Notes under the pieces: generated by a model
Database searches by the model: none
Told to the model about the DNA's origin: nothing
What the model saw: only the letters and a program-made list of their open reading frames with translations
NCBI RefSeq assembly: GCF_024498075.1
Contig: NZ_JANHOF010000008.1
Coordinates: forward strand, 186,001-250,000
Direction of reading: 5' to 3'
DNA length: 64,000 nucleotides
DNA from: Paenibacillus mendelii
Lineage (GTDB): Bacteria > Bacillota > Bacilli > Paenibacillales > Paenibacillaceae
Program-made: the position numbers and the translations under genes
In this document: piece after piece, positions 7,038 to 15,306 of the stretch
How positions within the stretch are numbered: position 1 is the first letter of the stretch
How the letters are laid out: every line of letters begins with the position of its first letter

Positions 7038-9383
7038 CATGTTCAGCAGAACCGTGACGGCCTCCGCTCTTGTTGTTTTGCCGTCCGGAACGAAACGATT
7101 CGCGCCTTTGCCACTTACGATGCCCAGCTTCTTCAGCGCGGCCACCGCGCCTTGGGCCCAAACTGGAATATCCCGCTCGTCCTCGAAGCCGGTATCGCCA
7201 GTGTTCGCATTAGAGGACAAGCCAAACGCCTTCGCGATCATGACCGCCATCTCGGAGCGCGTTATCTCCGCATTCGGACGGAAAGTACCGTCCTCGTACC
7301 CCGTAACAATGCCTGCCTGCAATGCTTGCGCCACGGCGTTACGCGCCCAGGCACCGATGTTGTCCGCGTCGGAAAATGCTAGTGCGGCGCTGTCCGTTTG
7401 CGGCTTCAGCGCGTTCATCAGCATCACGAGAAATTCCGCGCGCGTGACGGACTTGTCCGGAGCGAATGAACCGTCTTCGTATCCGCTGACGATTTTCAGA
7501 CGTGCTGCTTGTCCGATTCTCTGCTCTGCCCAGTGTCCCATCGTGTCATTATAAGTTAAAGTCGTCTCTTCGGAGCTGCGGGTAATGTTCACCGTATACG
7601 TACGAGTCGTACCGTTCTCTGCTTGAACTTGGATAAGCAGCTCGTTCTTGCCCAGGTTCAGATCTGCCTTCATATCAGCGGGCACGACTTGGCTGTTCAG
7701 CCGATACGTTGTCTTTGCCGCCCAGTGATCCGTAGCCGTTCCAATTACAATCTGAGACGCATTCGTGTTGGCCTCGTAAGTAAACACATCCGTCCGGAAC
7801 GTCGGCGATAACGTCAGCGATTCTCCTTCGGCGACCGATACCGTCAACGACTTCAGCTCTGCATTACTTGAAGCAATGTAAGGCGGAATCACAGGTGGCG
7901 GCGCGACGACCGTTACGACCGTTACGATGCGGCTGACTTGATCAGCTGCGTTGCCAGCCAAATCGGTTACGTCGTAGCGAATCGTATAAGTGCCGACACG
8001 GCCCGTATCCACCGTATCGCCTGATACGACGATCATCGAAGTCAGATCCACACTGCCGTTATCCAAAGCCGTTGCACCCGGATCCGAGAAGCTCGCACCT
8101 TGCGTTACTTGGATAGTTGCCGCTCCGTTAAGCGTAATTACCGGCTTCGCCGTATCGATTCCCCACACATTACTAGCCGGAGTCGGATCGACATTGCCCG
8201 CTGCATCCACGGCTCGAACCATGAATGTATGACTACCGTCCGCAAGACCCGTTAATGTCAGCGGGCTCGTGCATACCGTATAGGCTGCGCCATCCAAGCT
8301 GCATTGGAACATCCCGGACTCGTTGCTAGAGAACGTGAACGTCGCACTGCTTGTCAATGGCGTTGACGGAGCCGACGTGATCGTCGTATCCGGAGCCGTC
8401 TTATCCACCGTCCACATATAGTTCGCCGGAGTCGGATCGACATTGCCCACTGCATCCACGGCTCGAACCATGAACGTATGGCTGCCGTCCGCAAGGCCGG
8501 TCAACGCCAACGGGCTCGTGCATGCCGAATAGGCTGCTCCGTCCAAGCTGCATTCAAAAATAACGTCCGACTCGTCGCTCGAGAACAGGAACGATGCACT
8601 GCCGCTCCCCGATATGGACGGAGGCCCGCTGCTGATCGTAGTGTCGGGATTGTCGGAATCAAGCATAATATTGGTTTGAATGCTTAGTAGCGCAGCGCTC
8701 GGCCCCCTGTCCGCGTGGAAAAAATCAAAAGTATAGGCGTTCCCGGAAACCAAGCCCAAGCCCGTTGCCGTTGCATTGTCTAACGTCACGCTGCCGCTCA
8801 AGGTACCATGTGCCCCGCCCAAATCAATGGCGAGCTTTCCGTTAATAAATAGCCACGCGTCATCGTCAGACCTGATCGTTATGACTTGTCCCTGTCCCGC
8901 CAAGTAGACAAAACGGCTGTGGGCTTCCAACGTGTAATTGAAATTGTGCGCATTCTCGTTCCCCCACAACTCCCCGTCGATCGGAAAATAATTCGGTTCA
9001 TTAAATTCGTATTGACTGCTCGCTGAGTTCCATGCAAGCGTTAGAGAAGTCTCCTTCCTCTTATTCAACGGATCGTCATGAAACCATTGATAGAAGGAGG
9101 TTGCGCTAGCAATCTGTCCGGAAGCAGAAGCATTGAACTCTGGCGTCCGATCTGCTGCCAACATTGTTTTTACGTTACCCACTTCAAATGCCGCTTTCCC
9201 GTTCTCGAAATCGGGATGTTTATTCGGAGTCAGATTAGAAAAATCCCGAATCGTCGCCGGAAGACTAATCGAACCCGGATCCGCAGCCTCCGTTCGTGCC
9301 GGAAACCATGCGAAAGAAGCGGCCAGCAGCAGCAACGCCGCCGCCGCCGTCAGCCAGCGAATTCTTCTCCTTGCTATCATCAT
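7002..9383 (-). CDS. Fibro-slime domain surface protein with Ig-like and three SLH domains
   Basis: A 793-residue protein with a signal peptide (basic MMIARRRIRW, hydrophobic core, cleavage after RTEA at ~33). In order: a fibro-slime domain (~40-245; IRSDDDAWLFING and HADRGPSAALL are typical), two near-identical Ig-like repeats (GSHTFMVRAVDA, NVDPTPA; ~250-405), a DUF5011/HYR-type domain (~415-490), a cadherin-like beta-sandwich (~505-605) and three SLH domains (~615-785; 'GYEDGSFAPDKSVTRAEF', 'GYEDGTFRPNAEITRSEM', 'FVPDGKTTRAEAV') for cell-wall anchoring. AGGAGG precedes the start. The last six residues (RFYFPF) are read from recombinase-remnant DNA, so the native C-terminus was cut by a junction near 7020-7035. 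The third SLH domain seems intact. Confidence 0.92.
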   Translation of the reverse strand: MMIARRRIRWLTAAAALLLLAASFAWFPARTEAADPGSISLPATIRDFSNLTPNKHPDFENGKAAFEVGNVKTMLAADRTPEFNASASGQIASATSFYQWFHDDPLNKRKETSLTLAWNSASSQYEFNEPNYFPIDGELWGNENAHNFNYTLEAHSRFVYLAGQGQVITIRSDDDAWLFINGKLAIDLGGAHGTLSGSVTLDNATATGLGLVSGNAYTFDFFHADRGPSAALLSIQTNIMLDSDNPDTTISSGPPSISGSGSASFLFSSDESDVIFECSLDGAAYSACTSPLALTGLADGSHTFMVRAVDAVGNVDPTPANYMWTVDKTAPDTTITSAPSTPLTSSATFTFSSNESGMFQCSLDGAAYTVCTSPLTLTGLADGSHTFMVRAVDAAGNVDPTPASNVWGIDTAKPVITLNGAATIQVTQGASFSDPGATALDNGSVDLTSMIVVSGDTVDTGRVGTYTIRYDVTDLAGNAADQVSRIVTVVTVVAPPPVIPPYIASSNAELKSLTVSVAEGESLTLSPTFRTDVFTYEANTNASQIVIGTATDHWAAKTTYRLNSQVVPADMKADLNLGKNELLIQVQAENGTTRTYTVNITRSSEETTLTYNDTMGHWAEQRIGQAARLKIVSGYEDGSFAPDKSVTRAEFLVMLMNALKPQTDSAALAFSDADNIGAWARNAVAQALQAGIVTGYEDGTFRPNAEITRSEMAVMIAKAFGLSSNANTGDTGFEDERDIPVWAQGAVAALKKLGIVSGKGANRFVPDGKTTRAEAVTVLLNMLAQDSRFYFPF

Positions 9384-9471
9384 TATTCCTCCTAGACTGG
9401 CGTTGTTTTATATCATTAATTATAACGCAGGAAATTAGAAATTAGTAGAAAAAGCGCAATGAACTCCATGG

Positions 9472-9636
9472 ATGGCAAATAATGATGTGCCCGCCAAAAT
9501 TATTTCATCACGTCTTGGCCATAGCAGCATTCAGGTCACGATGAATACGTATGGGTTTGCCCTTCAATCCGCCGATAAGGCTGCTGCTGACAAGTTCGAA
9601 TCCATTCTGAACGGAAGACAAGGACAGAACGAATGA
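9472..9636 (+). pseudogene. C-terminal fragment of a phage-type tyrosine recombinase
   Basis: The frame gives AKIISSRLGHSSIQVTMNTY, the LGHSSIQxTxxxY end of integrases with the Tyr nucleophile, followed by a QSADKAAADKFES tail. Only 54 codons remain; upstream in frame is a stop at 9460-9462. Everything N-terminal (Arg, His-x-x-Arg boxes) is gone. Confidence 0.85.
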
Positions 9637-9957
9637 TACTCACGCCACCCTCTCAATACGTTGACGAAGTATCCTTAATCAAAGCGATTCAAGATCCAGA
9701 TGAAGCAACCAAGGAACTGTTGAAATGTAGAGATAACAATATCATCTATCATACTGTACTGTTCAAGATAAAATAGCTTTGAGATTAGAAGAAGTCCCTT
9801 CTACAGTAACCGATAAAGATGCAGTTGGATTATATCGATGGTTTGCTTCACGCATCCTTGACGATCTGTCAGAGATCAGCAGATATCTCGAAAAATGGTA
9901 ACTTGGTTATCGACCTTCATCGGATGCAAATGTATTCAGCCACATCTACGTAGAACT

Positions 9958-9993
9958 GAAATGGGGACGCGAATTTTCTCGCGTCCCCATTTC
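9958..9993. terminator. Perfect 15-bp hairpin downstream of rlmD
   Basis: GAAATGGGGACGCGA pairs perfectly with TCGCGTCCCCATTTC around a 6-base loop, 20 bases past the rlmD stop. No clear T-run follows on either strand, so it may stabilise the 3' end rather than act as a classic intrinsic terminator. Confidence 0.6.
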
Positions 9994-10013
9994 GTTCCCA
10001 ACTCCCTAACCAC

Positions 10014-11495
10014 TCACTCAAAACCCTTATAAATCAATAAACAAACCGTCTCCACATGCACCGTATGCGGAAACATGTCCACAGGCTGCATCTCAACGGC
10101 CCGATACCCGCCATCCTCCAGGACGCGCAGATCCCTCGCCAGTGTCGACGGATTGCATGATACATACACGACGCGCTCCGGCTTCATCGCCAGAATCGTC
10201 TCGAGTAATTCCGCATCGCAGCCTTTGCGCGGCGGGTCGACGACGATGACGTCAGGCACGATGCCTTCTTCGCGCCAGCGCGGGATAACCACTTCCGCTG
10301 CGCCCGCTTCGAACTCCGCATTCGCGATTCCGTTCAGTGCAGCATTGCGCCGCGCATCCTCGATCGCCTCTGGCACGATCTCGACGCCGTATACGCGTCC
10401 GGCTTGCCGCGCCAGAAACAGCGAAATCGTACCGATTCCGCAGTACGCATCGATGACGTTCTCCGTCCCCGTCAATCCCGCATACTCCACCGCTTTGCGG
10501 TACAAGGCGACCGTCTGCAGCGGATTCACCTGGTAGAACGATCTCGCCGAGATCGCGAAGCGAATCCCATCGAGCTCGTCATAGATCACGTCACTTCCCC
10601 ACAGAACGCGCGTCACATCGCCGAAGATCACGTTCGTCTTGCGCGTGTTCACGTTCTGCACAATGCTCGTTACGCCCGCGACGTTCTCGCGGATGCGCTT
10701 AACCCAGCTCTCGACCTGCGGAATACGCTGGCCGTTCGTGATCAGCACGATCATCGTCTCGCCTGTAACGAACCCGACGCGCGTCATCACATGGCGCAGC
10801 AAGCCTCGACCTGTCTCTTCGTCATACGCGGTAATACCGAGCTCGCGGCCGATTGCTTTAATCCGCGCGACAACCTCGTCGTTGCGCTCGTGCTGGATCA
10901 AGCACGCATCCATATCGATGATTCGGTGACTGCTTCGTGCATAGAAGCCGCCAATCAGCTGCGCTGCACCCGCGGCACCGATTGTCTCAGCCGCCGCTGG
11001 TCCACTGCTGCTGCCCATTCCCATGCCCATCGGCACCTGCGCCTTATTGCGGTAACGCCAAGGCTCGTCCATGCCCATGGTAGGATGCACGATCACACCC
11101 GGAGCCTCGCCTTTCTCCTCTTGACCAACACCATCCGACGCCGCACCACTCGTAACCCGGATCTTCCCGATTCGCTCCAGATTGTCCACCACATGCTGCC
11201 GCTTCCAGCGCAGCTGGGCGGCATAGTCCATATGCTGCAGCTGGCAGCCGCCGCACTGCTTGTAGATCGGACACGGCGCTTCGACACGGTCGCTGCTCGA
11301 TTTCAGTAATTCAAGCTGCTTGGCGTAGCCATACTGCTTCTTGACCTTCAGAACCTTGGCCCGCACCCGCTCACCAGGCAGCGCTCCCTGAACAAAGAGG
11401 GTAAAGCCCTCTACACGGCCTACCCCCTCACCTTCGTGCGTTAAGCCGACAATGTCGACGATGACTTCCTCATTCTTGCTTACCGGTATACTCAT
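10014..11495 (-). CDS. rlmD: 23S rRNA (uracil-C5)-methyltransferase, RlmD/RlmCD type
   Basis: A 493-residue RumA-family enzyme that uses S-adenosylmethionine to form 5-methyluridine in 23S rRNA. The N-terminal TRAM domain (~8-65) is followed by the 4Fe-4S ligand set C-x5-C-x2-C (CPIYKQCGGC). The C-terminal Rossmann fold shows VIDAYCGIGTISLF (SAM site), DPPRKGCD and the catalytic-cysteine motif VSCNPSTLARDL. A Gly/Met/Ala-rich insert (GMGMGMGSSSG) lies between the FeS site and the catalytic domain and is longer than usual. In Bacillus the single enzyme RlmCD modifies both U747 and U1939; which applies here cannot be read from sequence. The gene stands upstream of nothing co-directional within 20 bases, with a hairpin after its stop. 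Confidence 0.95.
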   Translation of the reverse strand: MSIPVSKNEEVIVDIVGLTHEGEGVGRVEGFTLFVQGALPGERVRAKVLKVKKQYGYAKQLELLKSSSDRVEAPCPIYKQCGGCQLQHMDYAAQLRWKRQHVVDNLERIGKIRVTSGAASDGVGQEEKGEAPGVIVHPTMGMDEPWRYRNKAQVPMGMGMGSSSGPAAAETIGAAGAAQLIGGFYARSSHRIIDMDACLIQHERNDEVVARIKAIGRELGITAYDEETGRGLLRHVMTRVGFVTGETMIVLITNGQRIPQVESWVKRIRENVAGVTSIVQNVNTRKTNVIFGDVTRVLWGSDVIYDELDGIRFAISARSFYQVNPLQTVALYRKAVEYAGLTGTENVIDAYCGIGTISLFLARQAGRVYGVEIVPEAIEDARRNAALNGIANAEFEAGAAEVVIPRWREEGIVPDVIVVDPPRKGCDAELLETILAMKPERVVYVSCNPSTLARDLRVLEDGGYRAVEMQPVDMFPHTVHVETVCLLIYKGFE

Positions 11496-11629
11496 GGTTA
11501 GTTCTCGCTTTCTGTCGAGCTCATCTATCCCGGCCGGAGTTTACCCGGCAGGATGCCCTGTCTAGCCTAGCTTCTTCTATCTCCCTAGAACGCCAACGCC
11601 ATCTGCTGCGTAAGCTAGCGGCTGTCCCA

Positions 11630-12544
11630 CTACCTGTACGTCGACTGACCCGCTTCATCCACAAATATCTTCAGATGTGAAGGCAGCATCGTGAACGTAC
11701 ACGGCAGCGTGCCGCCATACTCGCCGTCCAGATTGAGCTGGACATAGCCTGGCGTCGTTACTTGAAGCTGCTTTGTCTGAAAATGAATCACATGCGGATC
11801 GTTCAAATGCTCCCCGCGCAGCGCAAGGGACGCAAGCCGGATGAACTCCGCCAGGTTACACTTACGCAGCACCACGACATCGAATAATCCATCGCTTAAG
11901 CTCGCATCCGGAGCGAGCCTCTCGAAGCCGCCAACCGAGTTGCTATTGCAAATAAGGAACAGCATGATTTCCTCATGAATTTCGCCATAGCCATCCGCTA
12001 CGATGCGCAGCTCGGTCGGACGCAGCCGGGTCATTTTCTCCAGACCCTTCATATAATAGGCGAGCTGTCCGATCATCGTCTTCAGCTTGCTCGGCACCTC
12101 ATACGTCAGCTCCGTCAACGAGCCGCCGCCGGCAATATTGATGAAATACCGCTGATTCGCCTGTCCAAGGTCGATCGTCTGCGTATATTGCTGTGTAATG
12201 AGGTCGCACGCGTACTCCCAATGCTTCGGAATACCGAGCGCCCGGGCAAAATCATTCGTCGTTCCCAGCGGCAGAATGCCGAGCGGCGGCCGCGACTCTT
12301 TCTCCGCCAATCCGTTAATGACCTCATACAGCGTGCCGTCTCCGCCCGCCGCTATGATCAGATCGAATCCCCGGTCGGCTGCCTCCGCAGCCGCAATCGT
12401 CGCATCGCCTTCGCTCTCCGTCGCGTGACAGCTCGTTTCAATGCCGCCCCGATCCAGCTTTTGCAGGATATCCGGCAGACGCCGCTTGATTTCTTCCCGT
12501 CCCGATGTCGGGTTATAAATTAATCTTGCTCGTTTGATCGACAT
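11630..12544 (-). CDS. dagK: Diacylglycerol kinase (lipid kinase, DagK/DgkB family)
   Basis: A 304-residue soluble lipid kinase that returns diacylglycerol to phosphatidic acid for phospholipid and lipoteichoic-acid turnover. The start at 12544 (MSIKRARLIYNP) has GGAGGT 9 bases upstream; a longer frame to 12571 would contain that site. NPTSGRE near the N-terminus and AAGGDGTLYEVINGL (the nucleotide-binding GGDGT) are diagnostic, followed by GTTNDFARALGIP and a C-terminal beta-sandwich with DGLFDVVV. In B. subtilis dgkB neighbours rlmCD, as here, so the pairing supports orthology. The next minus-strand gene upstream is the CbiX-like protein. Confidence 0.93.
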   Translation of the reverse strand: MSIKRARLIYNPTSGREEIKRRLPDILQKLDRGGIETSCHATESEGDATIAAAEAADRGFDLIIAAGGDGTLYEVINGLAEKESRPPLGILPLGTTNDFARALGIPKHWEYACDLITQQYTQTIDLGQANQRYFINIAGGGSLTELTYEVPSKLKTMIGQLAYYMKGLEKMTRLRPTELRIVADGYGEIHEEIMLFLICNSNSVGGFERLAPDASLSDGLFDVVVLRKCNLAEFIRLASLALRGEHLNDPHVIHFQTKQLQVTTPGYVQLNLDGEYGGTLPCTFTMLPSHLKIFVDEAGQSTYR

Positions 12545-12688
12545 TAAATTGGCACCTCCAGCGCCCTTCAACCGCTTCTACGCATCACTCGTCTTGCTAT
12601 GCTTGCTGCAGCAGCCCGCGCGGTGTTTACTTCTCTATCTTCACCTGCCGCCGGACGGTTGAATCCGCCTATCGTCGTTTCTACATCA

Positions 12689-13588
12689 TTACCCTTTTGT
12701 TCCCAGTCTATGTGCGCCCAGCTCATCCAGCCACGCGGCAATCTGTTTCTCCATCCATCGTGCAATGAACGGATGCGGCAGCATGGCGCGCCCGTTATAG
12801 CGGTACGTGAAGCCTTCGAGCCGCTTGGGGATGACCGTCTGCGTAAAATACCCGCTGCTCAAAAACAGCGGCACGACAATAAAAGCCTTGTCCTGCCGCT
12901 TCTTCTGCAGTGCGCCCAGCTTGCATGCCGCTTGATTCGGCAGCAGCATTGCGATGTCCGCCCGGGCAAAGCCGCCGATCGTCTTCATTCGCTCCGCCAG
13001 ACGCTTCATCCCCCGCCGCCAGCGGTCATGGAAGACCGCTTCACGCGAACCATGCGCGACGAGCAGCAACAGCTCCCGCTCCGGCTGCTCCGACAGCTCC
13101 CTGATATTGGAGAGCAGCAGCTCCGCAATATCCGGATCGTCGTCGATCGGCAGACCGACATGCACCCGCATGCCCGCCGCAACGCGAAACCGGCCAAGCT
13201 CCCCTTCACGCTCCACGGTGACTGGCGGCTGGCCGAAGGCCTGCCCAATATCGTCGACATGCGTGCTGCCGGACGACACAAAGAGCGGAAGGACGTACAG
13301 ATCCGTTACGCCTTCCGCTTCCAATTGATCGATCCCGTCTTGAATCAGCCGGCCTTCAACAATCTCCAGAAAAGCCGATACAATCGGCACCGGAGCCCCT
13401 TCCCGGGGTTCCGCTCCGTCGGACGAAGCTTGGCCGCCAGTTGCCGCCGAAGGTACCGCTTCGTATGCCCCGCGCGTGAAGCGCCGTTCAAGCGAAGCGG
13501 CCACCGACGCAACCGCATCGTCCACTAGCTGCACCCAACCCGCTTCGCGCGAACCGTGGCTGATGACTAGGATGCCTGGCTTCATCAC
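12689..13588 (-). CDS. CbiX/SirB-like chelatase family protein, two-domain
   Basis: A 299-residue tandem of two CbiX-type domains; each half starts with a metal-binding His motif (ISHGSREAG at ~9 and VAHGSREAV at ~178), and PLFVSSGSTH/PLFLSSGYFT are the paired second motifs. The family inserts Co2+ or Fe2+ into sirohydrochlorin. No other siroheme or cobalamin genes are near, so the metal and pathway are open. The first half carries a low-complexity Ala/Gly/Pro insert (~40-70). The start is GTG at 13588 or ATG at 13585, one base after the yerC stop, so translation is probably coupled to yerC. Confidence 0.85.
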   Translation of the reverse strand: MMKPGILVISHGSREAGWVQLVDDAVASVAASLERRFTRGAYEAVPSAATGGQASSDGAEPREGAPVPIVSAFLEIVEGRLIQDGIDQLEAEGVTDLYVLPLFVSSGSTHVDDIGQAFGQPPVTVEREGELGRFRVAAGMRVHVGLPIDDDPDIAELLLSNIRELSEQPERELLLLVAHGSREAVFHDRWRRGMKRLAERMKTIGGFARADIAMLLPNQAACKLGALQKKRQDKAFIVVPLFLSSGYFTQTVIPKRLEGFTYRYNGRAMLPHPFIARWMEKQIAAWLDELGAHRLGTKG

Positions 13589-13589
13589 G

Positions 13590-13880
13590 TTAGCGTCCTG
13601 AGCGCTCCAGCGCCATTTTGTACCCGTCGTTGCCGTAATTCAGGCAGCGCTTCACGCGGGAGATCGTCGCCGTGCTGGCACCCGTCTCCGCTTCGATCTG
13701 ATTGTATGTACTTCCCTTGCCCAGCATGCGCGCGACTTCCAATCGCTGCGATAACGATTGAATCTCGTTAACGGTGCACAAATCATCGAAGAAAATATAG
13801 CATTCCTCAACCGTCTTCAGCGTCAGTACGGCTTCAAACAGCTGGTCTATCGTTTTATCGTTGAGCTTCTTGAGCTGCAT
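13590..13880 (-). CDS. yerC: YerC/YecD family TrpR-like DNA-binding protein
   Basis: A 96-residue all-helical TrpR-like protein. The recognition region is 'TYNQIEAETGASTATISRV', a helix-turn-helix, followed by KRCLNYGNDGYK, typical of the YerC/YecD family. In B. subtilis yerC lies close to purD, yerB and pcrB. Here it leads a short operon with the CbiX-like gene and perhaps dagK. A perfect 16-bp palindrome (13895-13910) overlaps its leader and could be an autoregulatory site. The regulated genes of this family are not well established. Confidence 0.93.
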   Translation of the reverse strand: MQLKKLNDKTIDQLFEAVLTLKTVEECYIFFDDLCTVNEIQSLSQRLEVARMLGKGSTYNQIEAETGASTATISRVKRCLNYGNDGYKMALERSGR

Positions 13881-13894
13881 TGGTTAGGTCACCC

Positions 13895-13910
13895 CTATTA
13901 GAACTAATAG
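13895..13910. promoter_or_regulatory. Palindrome in the yerC leader, possible operator
   Basis: CTATTAG-AA-CTAATAG, two perfect 7-bp arms, lies 15 bases upstream of the yerC start and abuts its ribosome binding site (AGGGGTGA). Its CTA...TAG character resembles TrpR operators. Autoregulation is an inference. Confidence 0.45.
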
Positions 13911-14382
13911 TCTGATTGTAGCGGCTTTCCGGCCACTTATCAAGCATTACCGCTTTACCGAGTAGAAGAACCGTGCAGACAATCGATGTCTTTCGTCCAC
14001 ACGGATCAGAACATTCCCGCCGCTGTGAATACCTTTAACTGATGCAAGCTCAGTGCCACACCACATCCGCGTCATCCGGCATGATTGTACATTCAAGAAG
14101 GCTTGAAAATTATGGAACACTCCGGGTGACGAGAGGATATCCTGATCATACCAATCATCGGACTCTCGCAGCCGCCGCCCCCCCCCTCCCAACATCATTA
14201 CCCGGATTTCCCCATACGACGCAGCTCTCTAACCTTTCCTCATCCATTCGTCTTATCGGAGAATTACCCGGCCATCTCAAGGCCCGACACCCCCACCTGC
14301 GGAAAAATAGCCTTCCCCCGGGCATCCGTCCAATCCCTCTAGTCACGTATCCCATACACTATAAACAAAACGAATAAAGGTT
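13911..14382. other. Intergenic region, no gene recognised
   Basis: Between the divergent yerC and the basic-tail protein gene. Open frames in several phases occur, but none has a plausible start with ribosome binding site. The stretch 14165-14340 is unusually C-rich on the + strand (polypyrimidine tracts such as a run of ten C near 14174). No conserved motif was recognised. Confidence 0.4.
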
Positions 14383-14922
14383 GTGATCCGCGTGAAGTAC
14401 CGCAACGATCCGTCCGTCAGCGGCTTTCAGCAACCGTTCGGGGGACAAAGCCAATTTCCGGGTATTAGCGACCCGTTCTTTAACGGCGGTATGGGAGGTA
14501 CTCCGACACCGTTTAATCCGACATTGGAGTCGAACATGCCTCAGATTGCTCTACAGCCTGCAACCGAGGTCATTCCGCAGGCCGCAGCCGATGCGGCTCC
14601 AGCCAAAGCCGGGGGATTCTCGCTGGCCAATCTAGGCGGCGGCATAAAAGATTTACAGGGAATTGTCGATCGCATGGGCGGCATCGACGGCATCCTCTCC
14701 ACGATGACCAAGGTGCAGAAGGTCGTTGGCAGCGTCCAGCAGATGGCTCCGCTTATTAAATTACTTGCAGGCTCGTTCGGCAAAAAAGGCGTCGCCGCGA
14801 CGGCATCCGACGATAGCGATGCCGATGGCCTGCCGATACCGAAGCGCAGGAAGCGCCGGCGTACGGGTTCCGGCTCGGGCTCAGGTTCGAGCAGACCGCG
14901 CAAACGCAAGCGTAGGCGATAA
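14383..14922 (+). CDS. Pro/Gln-rich protein with highly basic C-terminal tail (YqfQ/VrrA-like?)
   Basis: A 179-residue protein; GTG at 14383 or 14392 follows AAAGG (14376-14380). Residues 1-75 are Phe/Gly/Pro/Gln-rich and probably disordered. The middle (~80-130) is a helical segment with 'GGIDGILSTMTKVQKVVGSV' and 'QQMAPLIKLLAGSFGKKG', reminiscent of the YqfQ/VrrA group. The tail is a striking KRRKRRR, a (GS)n spacer, then RPRKRKRRR. There is no signal peptide or membrane helix. A nucleic-acid-binding or spore-packing role is possible because of the tail, but this is a guess. Strong hairpins follow the gene. Confidence 0.75.
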   Translation: MIRVKYRNDPSVSGFQQPFGGQSQFPGISDPFFNGGMGGTPTPFNPTLESNMPQIALQPATEVIPQAAADAAPAKAGGFSLANLGGGIKDLQGIVDRMGGIDGILSTMTKVQKVVGSVQQMAPLIKLLAGSFGKKGVAATASDDSDADGLPIPKRRKRRRTGSGSGSGSSRPRKRKRRR

Positions 14923-14937
14923 GCGAGCATGAATGCC

Positions 14938-14988
14938 GCAGGCCCCCGTATGATGGAAATGTCAAACTTCCATCATGGGGGCCTGTGC
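14938..14988 (+). terminator. Hairpin after the basic-tail protein gene
   Basis: GCAGGCCCCC...ATGATGGAA pairs with TTCCATCAT...GGGGGCCTGTGC around a 9-base loop, with one bulge. No T-run follows, but stability must be high. Confidence 0.7.
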
Positions 14989-15306
14989 AGCTGGATTGCG
15001 TTCGACTGTTGGAGGCCGCTTCTCCACTCAAATCCTCCCTGAGGACACGCTGCATATGAAGTTGAACTCCGTCCGGTCCGCAGCACCCCATTTTGTCTCA
15101 AGAAGGCTGTTGCGCAGTCGGCAACCAGGCACTGCATGCGCCTGACTGCCGATTGCTGTCCAGCCTTTTTTACGTATTCCGCTCCTTCATCCCCCTTGCA
15201 GCCAACTAAGCCGAACGAACCATTTTCCAGCAGATTTCCTTTTTTACGGGTAAGACTTGCCTTGAAAGGGTAAGTAACCGTGAATCCAATGGAGGTGACG
15301 AACAAC
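14989..15306. other. Leader region upstream of the aldo/keto reductase
   Basis: Contains the nested hairpin 15103-15171 and the ribosome binding site of the reductase; no gene was recognised in it. Confidence 0.4.
15103..15171 (+). terminator. Nested hairpin with T-run, terminator or attenuator
   Basis: AAGGCTG pairs with CAGCCTT at the base; inside, TCGGCA/TGCCGA and AGGC/GCCT form further stems; TTTTTT follows (15166-15171). It terminates + transcripts 135 bases before the reductase start. It may end the preceding unit or control read-through into the reductase. Confidence 0.65.

Larger units (their letters stand above)
9384..10013. other. Intergenic region with integrase scrap and degenerate coding traces
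   Basis: Apart from the tyrosine recombinase tail (9472-9636), two short frames can be read: one at 9633-9776 overlapping the integrase stop, and one ending at 9901 that reads 'LEEVPSTVTDKDAVGLY' and 'RILDDLSEISRYLEKW'. Neither has a start plus ribosome binding site, and they look like pieces of lost genes. It probably marks the edge of the accessory region against the core gene rlmD. Confidence 0.5.

Noticed and set aside
9633-9776. 47-codon frame overlapping the integrase stop
   Set aside because: ATGA overlap is suggestive, but there is no ribosome binding site and the neighbouring frames look decayed; treated as remnant DNA.
10404-11309. 301-codon + frame over rlmD
   Set aside because: Antisense shadow of a well-supported enzyme gene.
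12599-13528. Long + frame over the CbiX-like gene
   Set aside because: It mirrors the minus-strand gene, whose motifs and coupling to yerC are clear; Arg/Pro-rich translation is typical of a shadow in GC-rich DNA.
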